Below, piece after piece: positions 26,404-35,753 of a stretch of DNA of 64,000 bases. The number at the start of each line of letters is the position of its first letter. Position 1 is the first letter of the stretch. The stretch comes from Thermoguttaceae bacterium. Lineage in GTDB: Bacteria > Planctomycetota > Planctomycetia > Pirellulales > Thermoguttaceae. The stretch spans positions 49,822 to 113,821 of the forward strand of contig JAFZNK010000300.1 in NCBI GenBank assembly GCA_017550965.1, written 5' to 3'. A program made the position numbers and the translations under genes. The notes beneath the pieces are model-generated. The model was not told the DNA's origin and made no database searches. It saw only the letters and a list, made by a program, of their open reading frames with translations.

Positions 26404-27687
26404 TCAGTCAAGTTTTTTACGCACAACGCGAACCGCCTTGCCGTCGACTCGAGGCAACGTGCCAATTGGAAGAACCTCGCCCTTCGGAGAGAAGCCTAAC
26501 CGCTCCTTCAAACGTTTCTCCACGGTGTAGCCGGTTACGCCTTCTTCCGCTTCCACCAAGACGCGAATATCGTTAACGCCGTCTTTTTCCTCCATGATAA
26601 TCTGATATTCCGAGTGGACGCCGGGAATCTCAAGGAGAGCCTGTTCAACTTGCGCCGGGAAGAAGTTGACGCCCTTGATAATAAGCATATCGTCGGTTCG
26701 ACCTGAAATATGATCGATTTTCACGTGCGTACGGCCGCACGCGCATTTTTCCCTCGAAACGATACGCGTCAAGTCTCCTGTTTTAAATCGAATCACAGGC
26801 AGAGCCTCGCGCGTAAGCGACGTAACGACTAACTCGCCGACTTCGCCGTCGGGCAACAGTTTCTTCGTAACCGGATCGACGACTTCCAGATAGTAATGAT
26901 CTTCCCAAACGTGAATACCGGAGTGGTCCTGGCAATCCATACCCAGCGTGCCGACGCCGCCGGTTTCCGTCATTCCGTAAATATTGTAAACTTCAATCCC
27001 CAAACGAGCGGAAATCTTCTCCATCATCGCGTGCGTAACGGATTCCGCGCCAAAAATACCGATTCTCAAACTCGGAAGCTCAACGTTCATTTTTTCCATT
27101 ACTTCGATCAGACGACCGGTATAGGAAATAACCGCTCCGAAAACGCGGGTGTTAAAATCGCGCGCTAATCGAATTTGTCGTTCAGTGTTCCCGGATCCGG
27201 TCGGAATCACAAACAAACCGGCTTTACGCGCGCCGTGATACATGCCAAACCCGCCGTTAAACAAACCGAATGAAGGCATAATTTGCATCGGATCGCCAGG
27301 CTGCGCGCCAGACATACGTAAGCAACGAGCCATACATTCAGCCCACTGATCCAAGTCGGCGACGGTATACGGCATAACGACCGGAGTGCCCGTCGATCCG
27401 CTGGACATATGCATTTCTCGAATTTCGCTTTTCGGAACGCAACATAAGCCAAGCGGATAAGTTTCGCGGAAATTAGCTTTAGCGAGAATCGGCAATTTAT
27501 CGAGGTCTTCTATCCCGCGAAAATCGTTGGCGTCGACGCCCGCCTTTGCGTATAATTCGCGCATATAGGCGTTGTTCGCTACGACGTAACGAACTTTCTC
27601 CTTGAGCTTCTCATTTTGACGAGAGATTATCTCGTCTTGCGACATTGTTTCAAGATCTTGATTAAAATATATTTCCTGATGATCCAT
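26404..27687 (-). CDS. paaK: Phenylacetate-CoA ligase
   Basis: 427-residue adenylate-forming enzyme that joins phenylacetate or a similar aryl acid to CoA using ATP. Seen: the phosphate loop MSSGSTGTPVVMPYT (about residue 95), the adenine motif YNIYGMTETGGVGTLG (about 230), FKTGDLTRI with a CACGRTH segment after it, and the PaaK-type C-terminal domain. No other phenylacetate-pathway genes are adjacent. In anaerobes this enzyme often partners an indolepyruvate-type ferredoxin oxidoreductase in amino-acid breakdown; that is inference here. Length is normal. Confidence 0.9.
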   Translation of the reverse strand: MDHQEIYFNQDLETMSQDEIISRQNEKLKEKVRYVVANNAYMRELYAKAGVDANDFRGIEDLDKLPILAKANFRETYPLGLCCVPKSEIREMHMSSGSTGTPVVMPYTVADLDQWAECMARCLRMSGAQPGDPMQIMPSFGLFNGGFGMYHGARKAGLFVIPTGSGNTERQIRLARDFNTRVFGAVISYTGRLIEVMEKMNVELPSLRIGIFGAESVTHAMMEKISARLGIEVYNIYGMTETGGVGTLGMDCQDHSGIHVWEDHYYLEVVDPVTKKLLPDGEVGELVVTSLTREALPVIRFKTGDLTRIVSREKCACGRTHVKIDHISGRTDDMLIIKGVNFFPAQVEQALLEIPGVHSEYQIIMEEKDGVNDIRVLVEAEEGVTGYTVEKRLKERLGFSPKGEVLPIGTLPRVDGKAVRVVRKKLD

Positions 27688-27823
27688 CGTTCACTATCAG
27701 CGGCATGGCCGTCTTTTCAAAATTTTCAATTATCCCAAACGCCTGACAAGCGTTTACGTCCCAAGAATTATACTCAAGTTGCCAGACAATAAAAAAAAGA
27801 CTAGTTTAATCTTGATGCAAAAA

Positions 27824-27853
27824 TTGACACTTTCACTTTGACATAATCTATAT
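27824..27853 (+). promoter_or_regulatory. Possible promoter of the ferrochelatase gene
   Basis: TTGACA, 18-base spacer, CTATAT. A second TTGACA lies 14 bases further on. The consensus -35 and AT-rich surroundings support promoter activity; the exact -10 is uncertain. Confidence 0.45.
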
Positions 27854-27906
27854 TTTCGTTAAAATCAACACAATCGTCAGCGTGTCGTTTTATGAGGAAG
27901 AAAGCT

Positions 27907-29076
27907 ATGTTTGACGCGATACTCTTAGCCTCCTACGGCGGTCCGGAAAGCGTTCAAGAGATCGAACCCTTTTTAGACAAAATTCTTATGGGCAAACACG
28001 TTCCGCCTGGCAGACGCGCCGCTGTCGTCGAACGTTACGCTCGTTTTGACGGAGTCAGCCCTCTTCCAAACGAATGCCGTCGTTTTCTGGGCGAATTAAA
28101 AAACGCGTTCTCAACATGTCCGGAACGACCCAGACTATACTGGGGCAATCTTTATTCGAACCCCACTTTCGACGACGCGTTTGCTCAAATTGAATCAGAC
28201 TCGGCAAAAAACGTTCTTATATTTCAGACCTCGGCTTATGGCGCGCCTCAAAGCTGCCAGCGATATCGTCTCGCCGTCCAAAAAGCTTTTCAAAAACGTT
28301 CCGTTCCTTTTGTCCAATCGTGTCAATTAGCGTTTACGCCCCCGTTTTTCGATCTTCCTGCGTTTCGACGCTCAAACGCAGACGCGCTGTTGACGGAACT
28401 CGCCTGGTCGGAATTGGAATCAAATTCCTTTTTCGCCCCTGCGTTTTCCTTCGAAAACCCGACGCGTCTTATTCTTTTTTCGGCGCATTCTCTCCCCGTC
28501 TCTGACGACGAGCAAGCGCAATATAAACGCCAGTTAATTAACGCGGTCGCGTCCGTTCTCGAAACGATGTTAAATTCTCCGGCATATGGAAAAAAGCGCG
28601 AGGTCGACGCGGACGTCGCCGACTCTTTGCTTGACGGCTTTCCCCAAGAGAAAGCGTCGTTGATCCCGACGGGCAAACAAGACAATAACGTTTCAGAAAT
28701 AAAAGAACTTCTTCGGAAGAACTCGTTAGACGCGGCGTTGGTCTTTCAAAGCCGAAGCGGTTCGACGTCGACGCCGTGGTTGGGGCCAAGTCCCGAAGAA
28801 TTCCTTCGAGAATATATTAAAAACGTTCCTCAACTCGAACAAGTCGTCGTTTCTCCAATCGGCTTCTTTTTTGAGAATATGGAAACGATTTACGACCTGG
28901 ACGTCGAATTCAAAGGCGTTTGCGAAGAATTAGGAATCAAATACCGACGCGCCCAATGTTGCGGGGCGTCCCGAAAACTCGTCGACGCCGTCCGTCGACT
29001 CGCCGAACTTACCCCTGTCGACTTTCCTGCTTGTCGTTGCGAGGAAGGAACGTGCAATCTGTCGTGCCGTCTCTAA
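27907..29076 (+). CDS. hemH: Ferrochelatase (HemH/CpfC family) with Cys-rich C-terminus
   Basis: 389 residues. Inserts Fe2+ into a porphyrin at the end of haem synthesis. It opens ILLASYGGPESVQEIEPFL. The metal-site His lies in LILFSAHSLPVSD near residue 192, and the catalytic Glu segment is GFFFENMETIYDLDVEF. QSRSGSTSTPWLGPS is also family-typical. SAHSLP and the ExxYDxD pattern recall coproporphyrin ferrochelatases. The C-terminus carries a CC pair (AQCCGAS) and then C-x-C-x5-C-x3-C in ACRCEEGTCNLSC, a plausible [2Fe-2S] site as known in some ferrochelatases. The family is usually 310-350 residues, so the C-terminal part is an extension. The ATG at 27907 follows GAGGAAG; an ATG 15 bases earlier overlaps that site. 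Confidence 0.9.
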   Translation: MFDAILLASYGGPESVQEIEPFLDKILMGKHVPPGRRAAVVERYARFDGVSPLPNECRRFLGELKNAFSTCPERPRLYWGNLYSNPTFDDAFAQIESDSAKNVLIFQTSAYGAPQSCQRYRLAVQKAFQKRSVPFVQSCQLAFTPPFFDLPAFRRSNADALLTELAWSELESNSFFAPAFSFENPTRLILFSAHSLPVSDDEQAQYKRQLINAVASVLETMLNSPAYGKKREVDADVADSLLDGFPQEKASLIPTGKQDNNVSEIKELLRKNSLDAALVFQSRSGSTSTPWLGPSPEEFLREYIKNVPQLEQVVVSPIGFFFENMETIYDLDVEFKGVCEELGIKYRRAQCCGASRKLVDAVRRLAELTPVDFPACRCEEGTCNLSCRL

Positions 29077-29086
29077 GAGAGACTGC

Positions 29087-29130
29087 AAAAAGGAGCCAAA
29101 ACGCCGTCGATATAAGGCGCCTTGGCTCCG
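29087..29130 (-). terminator. Terminator of the Sel1-repeat gene
   Basis: GGAGCCAA pairs with TTGGCTCC, enclosing a further GGCGCC palindrome, followed on the minus strand by five T. The plus strand has no T-run. Confidence 0.7.
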
Positions 29131-29159
29131 AACAATAGGAACCTCTTTTTCCGTCAATC

Positions 29160-30050
29160 TCAACGAATCAATCGGCTCAAAAGATCGATGGAATCTGTTC
29201 CAAGAGCTTCAAGTCGTCTCTTCGCTTCAGCGTCTCCATGGGACGCGGCTATCTTATAGAACTCGCGAGCCTTGAAAACGTTTTTCATTGTGCCGAACCC
29301 CTGTTCGTAACATACGGCAAGAGGTCCAAACGCTTCGACAAAACCCTGATCTGCAGCCGCCGAGTATAATTTGAAAGCCTTGTCGTAATCGTGTTCGACT
29401 CCAAGACCGTACAAGTAGACGTACGCGAGGTTGCATTGAGCGCTCGCAAGTCCTTTTTCTGCGGCGTTTTCGTAGAGTTCGATCGCTTTGGCGCAGTCGA
29501 CCTTGCAGCCGTTCCCCATTTGGTAGTTCCATCCAAGATTGACGCTTGCTTCCAGCGAGCCGTTAGAGCTTGCCGCTTCGTACCATCGATTCGCCTCTTT
29601 GTAATCTCTCTTAACGCCTATGCCGTTCTGATAGCAAAACGCCAAATTATTTTGCGCCTGAGAATAATCCCCCTCTGCCGCCTTTTTAAACCAGCGAACG
29701 GCGGCGTTTGGATTCTTGTTAAGTCCTAAACCGTTTAAATAGTTCCATCCAAGATTGTTCATCGCGGCAAAGCAACCCAGCTTGGCGGCTTTGCGATAAT
29801 ACCGATTGGCGGCGTCGTAGTCTTGTTTGACGCCAATTCCGTCGGCATAACAAAAACCGACGTTGTTCAAGGCGGTGGGATCGTCTGTTTGCGACGCTTC
29901 GAAGAACAATTCAAAGGAACGTTTTTCGTCTTTTTCAACGCCGCTTCCCCAACGATAACGCCAGGCCAACTCGCACTTTGCCTCAACGTTTCCTTGCTTA
30001 ACAGCCGCTTGTAATTCGTCCAGCGGGGTCGTTTCGTCAAAAGTCTTCAT
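29160..30050 (-). CDS. Sel1-like repeat protein
   Basis: 296 residues made almost entirely of about seven Sel1-like (TPR-related) repeats of 36 residues. Examples are ALNNVGFCYADGIGVKQDYD, AMNNLGWNYLNGLGLNK and AQCNLAYVYLYGLGVEHDYD. No signal peptide or membrane segment is visible, so it is probably cytoplasmic. Sel1 repeats act as protein-protein scaffolds; the partner is unknown. It lies 119 bases downstream of glyA on the same strand. Confidence 0.85.
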   Translation of the reverse strand: MKTFDETTPLDELQAAVKQGNVEAKCELAWRYRWGSGVEKDEKRSFELFFEASQTDDPTALNNVGFCYADGIGVKQDYDAANRYYRKAAKLGCFAAMNNLGWNYLNGLGLNKNPNAAVRWFKKAAEGDYSQAQNNLAFCYQNGIGVKRDYKEANRWYEAASSNGSLEASVNLGWNYQMGNGCKVDCAKAIELYENAAEKGLASAQCNLAYVYLYGLGVEHDYDKAFKLYSAAADQGFVEAFGPLAVCYEQGFGTMKNVFKAREFYKIAASHGDAEAKRRLEALGTDSIDLLSRLIR

Positions 30051-30169
30051 AACTATCTCAATCGACTAGTTTTACCTTAAAAAAGAATCGTCGCTAAACT
30101 GCGCAACAAACGCGTCTAACGACGATTTTCTGTTAACCGATACGACGCAAAAAAGCGCGAAACTTCGGA

Positions 30170-31471
30170 CTATTCAGAGATACCGGGGAATTTGAATCCG
30201 CTACAAAATTCGGCGATTTCCGCGCGAATCGTCGGAGCGACTTCGTCGGTGTTGTTAATGTTTGCGCAAACGCGATCAATCCATTCGGCGACCTTCTTCA
30301 TATCGGCTTCTTTCATGCCGGCGCTTGTCAGCGAAGGCGTGCCCAAACGAACGCCGCTCGTCTTCGAGGGAGAACGCGTGTCGCCGGGGACCATGTTAAA
30401 GTTAGCGATAATACCGCACTTGGCAAGCGCTTGCGCGGCGTCTTTGCCTGTGAAATCTTCCTTACGGAAATCGAGCAGAAGCAGATGCGTTTCCGTTCCG
30501 CCGCCGGCGATGGGACGACCAAGCGCTTCAAGCTCCACGCACAACGCCTGCGCGTTTTTAACAATTTGCTCTCCGTAATTTTTGAATTCCTCGGTTTGCG
30601 CAAATTTAAACGCCGTAGCCATAGCGGCGACCGCGTGCATGTGGGGACCGCCCTGCATCGTCGGAAAAACGCCGCGATCGATCAGTTGGGCGAGATTCCA
30701 TTTGCTTCCCTCGTGGTATTTGTCGTGATAGCGGTCCTCTATTTTGGACATAATGAAACCGGCGCGAGGACCGCGAAGCATTTTATGCGCGGTGCTTGTG
30801 ACGACGTCGCAATACGGAACCGGATCGGGATGAACGCCCGCGACAATGAGCGCGTTGATGTGAGCGATATCGGCGACAAGATACGCGCCGACTTCCTGCG
30901 CTATTTCGGCAAACGCGGCGTAGTCGAGTTTGAACGGATAGGCGCTCATACCCGCCCAAATCATCTTCGGACGTTCGCGCAAAGCAATTTCGCGCACTTC
31001 GCTCATGTCGAGCCGACCGGTTTCCTGATTGGGACGATAGGGAATTTGAAGGTAGTCTTTCCCGGAAAAACTGACTTTCCATCCGTGAGTCAAATGTCCG
31101 CCGTCAGAAACGGGAACGCCCATCACTTTATCGCCCGGATTCAGGAGCGCGCGATACACGGCGGCGTTCGCGGGCGAGCCTGAATACGGCTGGACGTTCA
31201 TGTGTTCGCAACCAAAAACGGCCTTGCCTCGTTCGATGGCAAGGTTTTCAAGAGCGTCTGTAACTTCGTTTCCCTCATAATATCGCGCGCCGGGATATCC
31301 CTCGCAATACTTGTTCGTAAAAATCGAACCGCAGGCTTCCAGAACGTCGATTGTCGCGTAACTCTCCGACGCAATCATCTTCAAAGTGGAACTCTCCAAC
31401 TTCGCTTGGCGTTGGATAAGATCGTAGACTTCCGGATCGTCCGACTTCAGGTGAGGATAACGTTCGCTCAT
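30170..31471 (-). CDS. glyA: Serine hydroxymethyltransferase
   Basis: 433 residues. PLP enzyme interconverting serine and glycine with tetrahydrofolate, the main source of one-carbon units. Seen: STLKMIASESYATIDVLEA at the N-terminus, NKYCEGYPGARYYEGNE, PYSGSPANAAVY, and the PLP lysine segment VVTSTAHKMLRGPRAGFIM. The residue before the His-Lys pair is Ala where most SHMTs have Thr (TTHKTLRGPRGG). The frame is open 249 bases further upstream, but the ATG at 31471 has GGAG ten bases before it and gives the usual SHMT N-terminus. Confidence 0.94.
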   Translation of the reverse strand: MSERYPHLKSDDPEVYDLIQRQAKLESSTLKMIASESYATIDVLEACGSIFTNKYCEGYPGARYYEGNEVTDALENLAIERGKAVFGCEHMNVQPYSGSPANAAVYRALLNPGDKVMGVPVSDGGHLTHGWKVSFSGKDYLQIPYRPNQETGRLDMSEVREIALRERPKMIWAGMSAYPFKLDYAAFAEIAQEVGAYLVADIAHINALIVAGVHPDPVPYCDVVTSTAHKMLRGPRAGFIMSKIEDRYHDKYHEGSKWNLAQLIDRGVFPTMQGGPHMHAVAAMATAFKFAQTEEFKNYGEQIVKNAQALCVELEALGRPIAGGGTETHLLLLDFRKEDFTGKDAAQALAKCGIIANFNMVPGDTRSPSKTSGVRLGTPSLTSAGMKEADMKKVAEWIDRVCANINNTDEVAPTIRAEIAEFCSGFKFPGISE

Positions 31472-31824
31472 TGTGAAAATACTCCGCTTATGCGCGCTAA
31501 AACTACGCGCGGATTGTCTTTGTCCTCGCGTCCCAGCGATCGGTTTATACTGAACCGTCACGGGAAAAAGAAGCAAAAAAGGCTTAAAAAACGCCGTCGT
31601 CAGAAAGCAAGGCTTCTTCCTCCGCCTGTTTGAGTAAACAGACGCGACGGTTTCAGTATTATAATCCTGGGAAAAATTTCTTCGAGGGGGTAACGCGCTC
31701 GACCTTCGTTTTTGGTACAATAGCTAGCGGCGCGGCGTTCCTTATCGTCGGCAGGAAACGCGCCCTTACAACCAACGATCGTTACTTCGCCGCCCTACTT
31801 GATAATATGGAGAGAAAAAGCGCC
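31472..31824. other. Divergent intergenic region between glyA and the GH123-like gene
   Basis: 353 bases with no supported gene, although frames stay open on both strands. A perfect TATAAT lies at 31660-31665 on the plus strand but has no good -35. On the minus strand TATAAA lies near 31545. Both are only candidate promoter elements. Confidence 0.35.
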
Positions 31825-33786
31825 ATGAAACACTGTTATTTATCGATTCTAACGTCCCTTGCCCTTGCGTTTGGACCTCACATCGACGCGCGCGCGCAAA
31901 CATTCGACGTCTGGACGCTCGACGTTCATTCAAAAATATTCGCAGATTCTCAACCGACGGAAACGAACGCTATTGCAATTGCCGCCGCGTCGAACGAATA
32001 CGAGCCGGCCCAATTTGCGCTTCGCTCGTCGGTCGATCAGGCGGATACTTCAATAGTTCCGTCCGACCTGACGTGCGAAGCTACGAATCAAAAAATCAAC
32101 GCTTCTAACGTCCGTATCCGCCGCGTCGGCATGCTCCCTGTTACGAAAAACACCCCTAACGCGGAAGAAATTGTCGTTCGCAAAGTTCCGTGCGATTTCC
32201 CTGATATTTTGTACGACGAAAACGTCGTCTCGTTAAAGGCGAACGAAACGGTGGGAATCTGGGTTACCGTATTCGTTCCCAAAGGGACCCCTGCCGGAAT
32301 CTATGTCGGAAAAATCGCCGTTAAAAACGCAAATGTGGAAAAAGAACTTCCAATTTATCTGGAGGTCTTTCCTTTTGAATTGCCCGACGCTCGCAATCTG
32401 TACATGACCAACTGGTGGAGTCCGGGTAATATCGCCTCCTATCATAAGATTGAATTCCTGAGCGAAGAATATTGGACCATGTTGGAAAAGTATTTCAAAG
32501 ACATGGGAGATTATCGTCAAAACGTCATTCTCGTCCCCTGGACGCCGTCGCCCGGTCATTTTGTTCGGGGCGTTCGCAAAGAAGACGGCTCTTTTGAATT
32601 TGATTTCTCGCTCTTCGAACGTATTCTCCAACTTGCGGAGAAATATGGCCTTACCGACCGAATTGAGTTGTCTCATATGGGAGGGATTAACCGATCCAGT
32701 CATAGCGTTGACTTCCACGCAGCCAGCTTTTACGACGAAAAAACGAAAGAACAAGTCTCGCTTCCTGTCGACGAATGGCTTGAACCGTCGCTTAAGGCGC
32801 TTTGCGACTATCTGAAAAAGACCGGTCGACTCGAACGAGCGATGATTCATGTCGCCGACGAACCGTATCTTCCAGACATTGAGTCGTGGCGCGTCGCGTC
32901 AAAACGAATTCGCGATATTGCCCCTGAACTCAAACAAATTGACGCTATCGAAACAATGAATTTCTCTGATCGACTCGACGTCTGGGTTCCCAAACTCTCG
33001 CATTTTGACCGTTGGCGACAAGGGTTTGACGCGCGACGCGGCGACGGCGAATTCTGGTATTACATCTGTTGTCATCCGGTTGGGCCCCACTACCCCAACC
33101 GTTTCATGGATCTTCCAGGCGCGCGCGTTCGCGTTTTGCACTGGATTAACTATTCGGAAGACCTCGTCGGTTATCTTCATTGGGGATACAACTACTGGCA
33201 AGGGGACGCGTTTGGCGCTCCGACGGAAACTTACGGACCCGGCGACACGCACATCGTCTATCCCGGTCCCAACGGTCCGCTTGACTCGATTCGCTGGGAG
33301 CTTGAACGAGAAAGCGTCGAAGACTACGAATATCTGAAACTGCTTGAGAACAGCGTCGCTCAATATAAGAGCGAACTTGATCCGGAAAAGGCCTGGGCGA
33401 TCGATCCAAAAAGCAGAGCCATGGAACTGGCGCGTAAAATTGTTCCCGACCTGGTTCACACGACGATGGACGCCGAACTCATTCAGAAGACGCGCATGGA
33501 AGTCGCGAGAGAAATTGAAGCGGCGTCCGGCGATTTACGCCTCGTCGTTCAAACCTTCCCGGAAGACGGAAAAACTATTTATTCAGGCCCCAACCTCGTC
33601 GAATTATACGGCGTGACGACGCCGGGCGCGACGGTAACAATCAACGGCGACGCCGTAGAAGTCGCTGACGACGGGTTCTTCAAACGACTTTTCTATGCGG
33701 ATCCTAAAGGCCCCATGAACGTCGTCGTTCAGGCGACGCTCGGCGAAAAGACCGTTCAAACGACTCGTTCGTTCTCGATTGAATAA
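31825..33786 (+). CDS. Secreted GH123-like (DUF4091) glycoside hydrolase
   Basis: 653 residues. The signal peptide is MKHCYLSILTSLALAFG to about ARAQ. An N-terminal beta-sandwich (about 30-200) contains SNEYEPAQFALRSS and GIWVTVFVPKGTPAGIYVG. A TIM-barrel of DUF4091/GH123 type follows: NWWSPGNIASYHK, then the acidic pair in MIHVADEPYLPD near residue 341, VLHWINYSEDLVGYLHWGYN and ERESVEDYEYLKLLE. Characterised GH123 enzymes hydrolyse beta-GalNAc linkages of glycosphingolipids; substrate here is inferred only from the family. A short Ig-like domain ends the protein. Start chosen because GGAGAG precedes the ATG at 31825; the upstream ATG at 31807 has no ribosome site. Confidence 0.8.
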   Translation: MKHCYLSILTSLALAFGPHIDARAQTFDVWTLDVHSKIFADSQPTETNAIAIAAASNEYEPAQFALRSSVDQADTSIVPSDLTCEATNQKINASNVRIRRVGMLPVTKNTPNAEEIVVRKVPCDFPDILYDENVVSLKANETVGIWVTVFVPKGTPAGIYVGKIAVKNANVEKELPIYLEVFPFELPDARNLYMTNWWSPGNIASYHKIEFLSEEYWTMLEKYFKDMGDYRQNVILVPWTPSPGHFVRGVRKEDGSFEFDFSLFERILQLAEKYGLTDRIELSHMGGINRSSHSVDFHAASFYDEKTKEQVSLPVDEWLEPSLKALCDYLKKTGRLERAMIHVADEPYLPDIESWRVASKRIRDIAPELKQIDAIETMNFSDRLDVWVPKLSHFDRWRQGFDARRGDGEFWYYICCHPVGPHYPNRFMDLPGARVRVLHWINYSEDLVGYLHWGYNYWQGDAFGAPTETYGPGDTHIVYPGPNGPLDSIRWELERESVEDYEYLKLLENSVAQYKSELDPEKAWAIDPKSRAMELARKIVPDLVHTTMDAELIQKTRMEVAREIEAASGDLRLVVQTFPEDGKTIYSGPNLVELYGVTTPGATVTINGDAVEVADDGFFKRLFYADPKGPMNVVVQATLGEKTVQTTRSFSIE

Positions 33787-33796
33787 TACGATCGTC

Positions 33797-33840
33797 AAAA
33801 GGTTTCCGTCCCGACGGTTCCAACTATGGGACGGAAACCG
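33797..33840. terminator. Convergent terminator between GH123-like gene and bioA
   Basis: GGTTTCCGTCCC (33801-33812) pairs perfectly with GGGACGGAAACC (33828-33839). Four T follow on the minus strand; the plus-strand side is less T-rich. Confidence 0.6.
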
Positions 33841-33857
33841 CGCGTTTCCTTCGTCGT

Positions 33858-35057
33858 TCAACGCTTGAACCAGTCTTTCATACACGTCAACACTTGAATT
33901 AATTCCTTTTCCTCAATCACATACGGAACCATCGCGTAGAGGCAATTCAAAAAAGGGCGAGCAAATACGCCGCGTTCATAAGCGAATTCTCGGTATCCGT
34001 CTAATGTGAAAGGATCGTTTGTTTCAATACATACGCATCCGCCAATAATCCGTATTTCTCGAATTCGCTCGTCGTGAAACTCTTCCATTTCTCCCCTTGT
34101 GATCGTCTCAATTCTGGCGATTTTTTCAAGGTAGTCTTCCTGTTCAAAAAGAGAAATCGACGCTAAAGCCGCAGCGCACGCTAAAGGATTTCCCATAAAA
34201 GTCGGACCGTGCATCAACGCTTTTTGCGGGTCGGAATCGTAGAAAGCCTGATAAACTTTTTCATTGACAACCGTCGCGGCATGGCCTATATATCCTCCGG
34301 TCAAGGCCTTTCCAAGACAAACGACGTCGGGTTGGACGAGATCTGAAACAAAACGATTTCCCGTTCGTCCAAATCCGGTGGCAACCTCGTCAAAAACAAG
34401 CAAGACGTCGTACTGATCGCACAATTCCCGAGCGCGTTTTAAAAAAGAAACGTCGTAAATTCTCATGCCGCCCGCGCACTGGAGAAGAGGTTCGACGATT
34501 AAACAGCTTAGTTCCTTCTCGTGTTGTTCAAACGCGTTTTCCAACGCGGGGATCGTCGTTGGAATATGAATATTATATCTTTTTTCGCCGTAAACGTTAA
34601 GAATACGATGATACTCCTTGTCGTCTCCGGCTTCCATTGTTTTGAAAGTGTCGCCATGATACGCGCGTTCAAGAGAAAGCATTTTGATTCGTTTACAGTT
34701 TCCCTTGTTTGCATGATATTGCAACGCTATTTTCAACGCAACTTCAACGGCGACGCTCCCAGAATCAGAAAAGAACGAGTACTTTAAATCGCCGGGTAAA
34801 ATCTCTTCCAACTTTGCGGACAACCGTTCGACGGATTCGTGAGTTAGACCGGCCAACATGACGTGAGAAAAGCGTTTCGCCTGTTCAATAATCGCGCTCG
34901 TAACAACAGGATGCTTATAACCGTGAATAACGCACCACCAAGACGAGATTGAATCGATAAGTCGCCGATTCTGAGTATATAGAAACACTCCTTCGGCGTC
35001 GACGATCCGATAAGGAGTCGGGAGCGTCTTCATTTGCTGATAGGGCCGCCAAATCAT
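33858..35057 (-). CDS. bioA: Adenosylmethionine-8-amino-7-oxononanoate aminotransferase
   Basis: 399 residues, class-III aminotransferase of biotin synthesis: KAPA to DAPA with S-adenosylmethionine as amino donor. Seen: IWRPYQQMKTLPTPYRIVDA at the N-terminus, DSISSWWCVIHGYKHP (BioA-specific Trp-Trp), LVFDEVATGFGRTG, and the PLP lysine in VCLGKALTGGYIG. It follows bioD by nine bases in the same direction. The pair covers the two late steps; bioF and bioB are not in this window. Confidence 0.96.
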   Translation of the reverse strand: MIWRPYQQMKTLPTPYRIVDAEGVFLYTQNRRLIDSISSWWCVIHGYKHPVVTSAIIEQAKRFSHVMLAGLTHESVERLSAKLEEILPGDLKYSFFSDSGSVAVEVALKIALQYHANKGNCKRIKMLSLERAYHGDTFKTMEAGDDKEYHRILNVYGEKRYNIHIPTTIPALENAFEQHEKELSCLIVEPLLQCAGGMRIYDVSFLKRARELCDQYDVLLVFDEVATGFGRTGNRFVSDLVQPDVVCLGKALTGGYIGHAATVVNEKVYQAFYDSDPQKALMHGPTFMGNPLACAAALASISLFEQEDYLEKIARIETITRGEMEEFHDERIREIRIIGGCVCIETNDPFTLDGYREFAYERGVFARPFLNCLYAMVPYVIEEKELIQVLTCMKDWFKR

Positions 35058-35066
35058 TTAAAAACC

Positions 35067-35753
35067 TCATTCGAGAAAAAGATCTTTTAAAGCGTCAGGT
35101 TCAATATCAAGATCAACGGCGTCTTTTCGAACGCAACAGACGACGGGAACGCCTGTAATTTGTTCACAGACTACGATATTATCTTCCTCAATAAAGTCCC
35201 CAGGCGTATATTGATTGAAAACGACTCCCCGGACGGGAATTCTTTTCGAACGCATATAACTAACGGTTAATGCGACGTCATTAATTACCCCCAAACCCGC
35301 GTTAGCTACAACCAGACAGCTCAAGTTCAGTTCCCGAACAAGGTCCTCCAATAAAATCTTGTTTTCTTCCAGAACAATCGGACAAACAATTCCGCCGCTC
35401 CCTTCGACGACAACGTAATCGTACTGTCGGAAAAGATAGTCAACATCTCTTTTAACGACGTCTGTCTGAACGGGATTTCCTTCTAATCGCGAAGCCAAAT
35501 GAGGAGAAGCGGCTACTTCATAAACGTACGACCCCATGGTCGAGACGTCCTGTTCTATGCCGGAAAACTCTTTCACCCACGAGGCGTCTCCTGGAATAAG
35601 AGTTCCCGTTTCGTCTCGACGATTACCGCTGGCGGCGCATTTATAATAAGCCGTTCTTACATTCAATTCGCGCAATTTTTTGACAAACATGCCCGAAACG
35701 TACGTCTTGCCAACGTCCGTGCCCGTCCCAGTAATAAATAACTTTTTCGCCAT
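35067..35753 (-). CDS. bioD: Dethiobiotin synthetase
   Basis: 228 residues. ATP-dependent carboxylation of DAPA to dethiobiotin. P-loop FITGTGTDVGKTYVSG at the N-terminus, then AYYKCAASG, VVEGSGGIVCPIV and VVANAGLGVINDVALT. First gene of a bioDA operon. A weak BirA-like inverted repeat lies about 190 bases upstream. Confidence 0.96.
   Translation of the reverse strand: MAKKLFITGTGTDVGKTYVSGMFVKKLRELNVRTAYYKCAASGNRRDETGTLIPGDASWVKEFSGIEQDVSTMGSYVYEVAASPHLASRLEGNPVQTDVVKRDVDYLFRQYDYVVVEGSGGIVCPIVLEENKILLEDLVRELNLSCLVVANAGLGVINDVALTVSYMRSKRIPVRGVVFNQYTPGDFIEEDNIVVCEQITGVPVVCCVRKDAVDLDIEPDALKDLFLE

Noticed and set aside
30431..31183. Open frame of 250 codons on the plus strand
   Set aside because: Antisense to glyA, which is certain.
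31472..31720. N-terminal extension of SHMT
   Set aside because: In-frame but Arg-rich, without homology to SHMT; the ATG at 31471 has a ribosome site.
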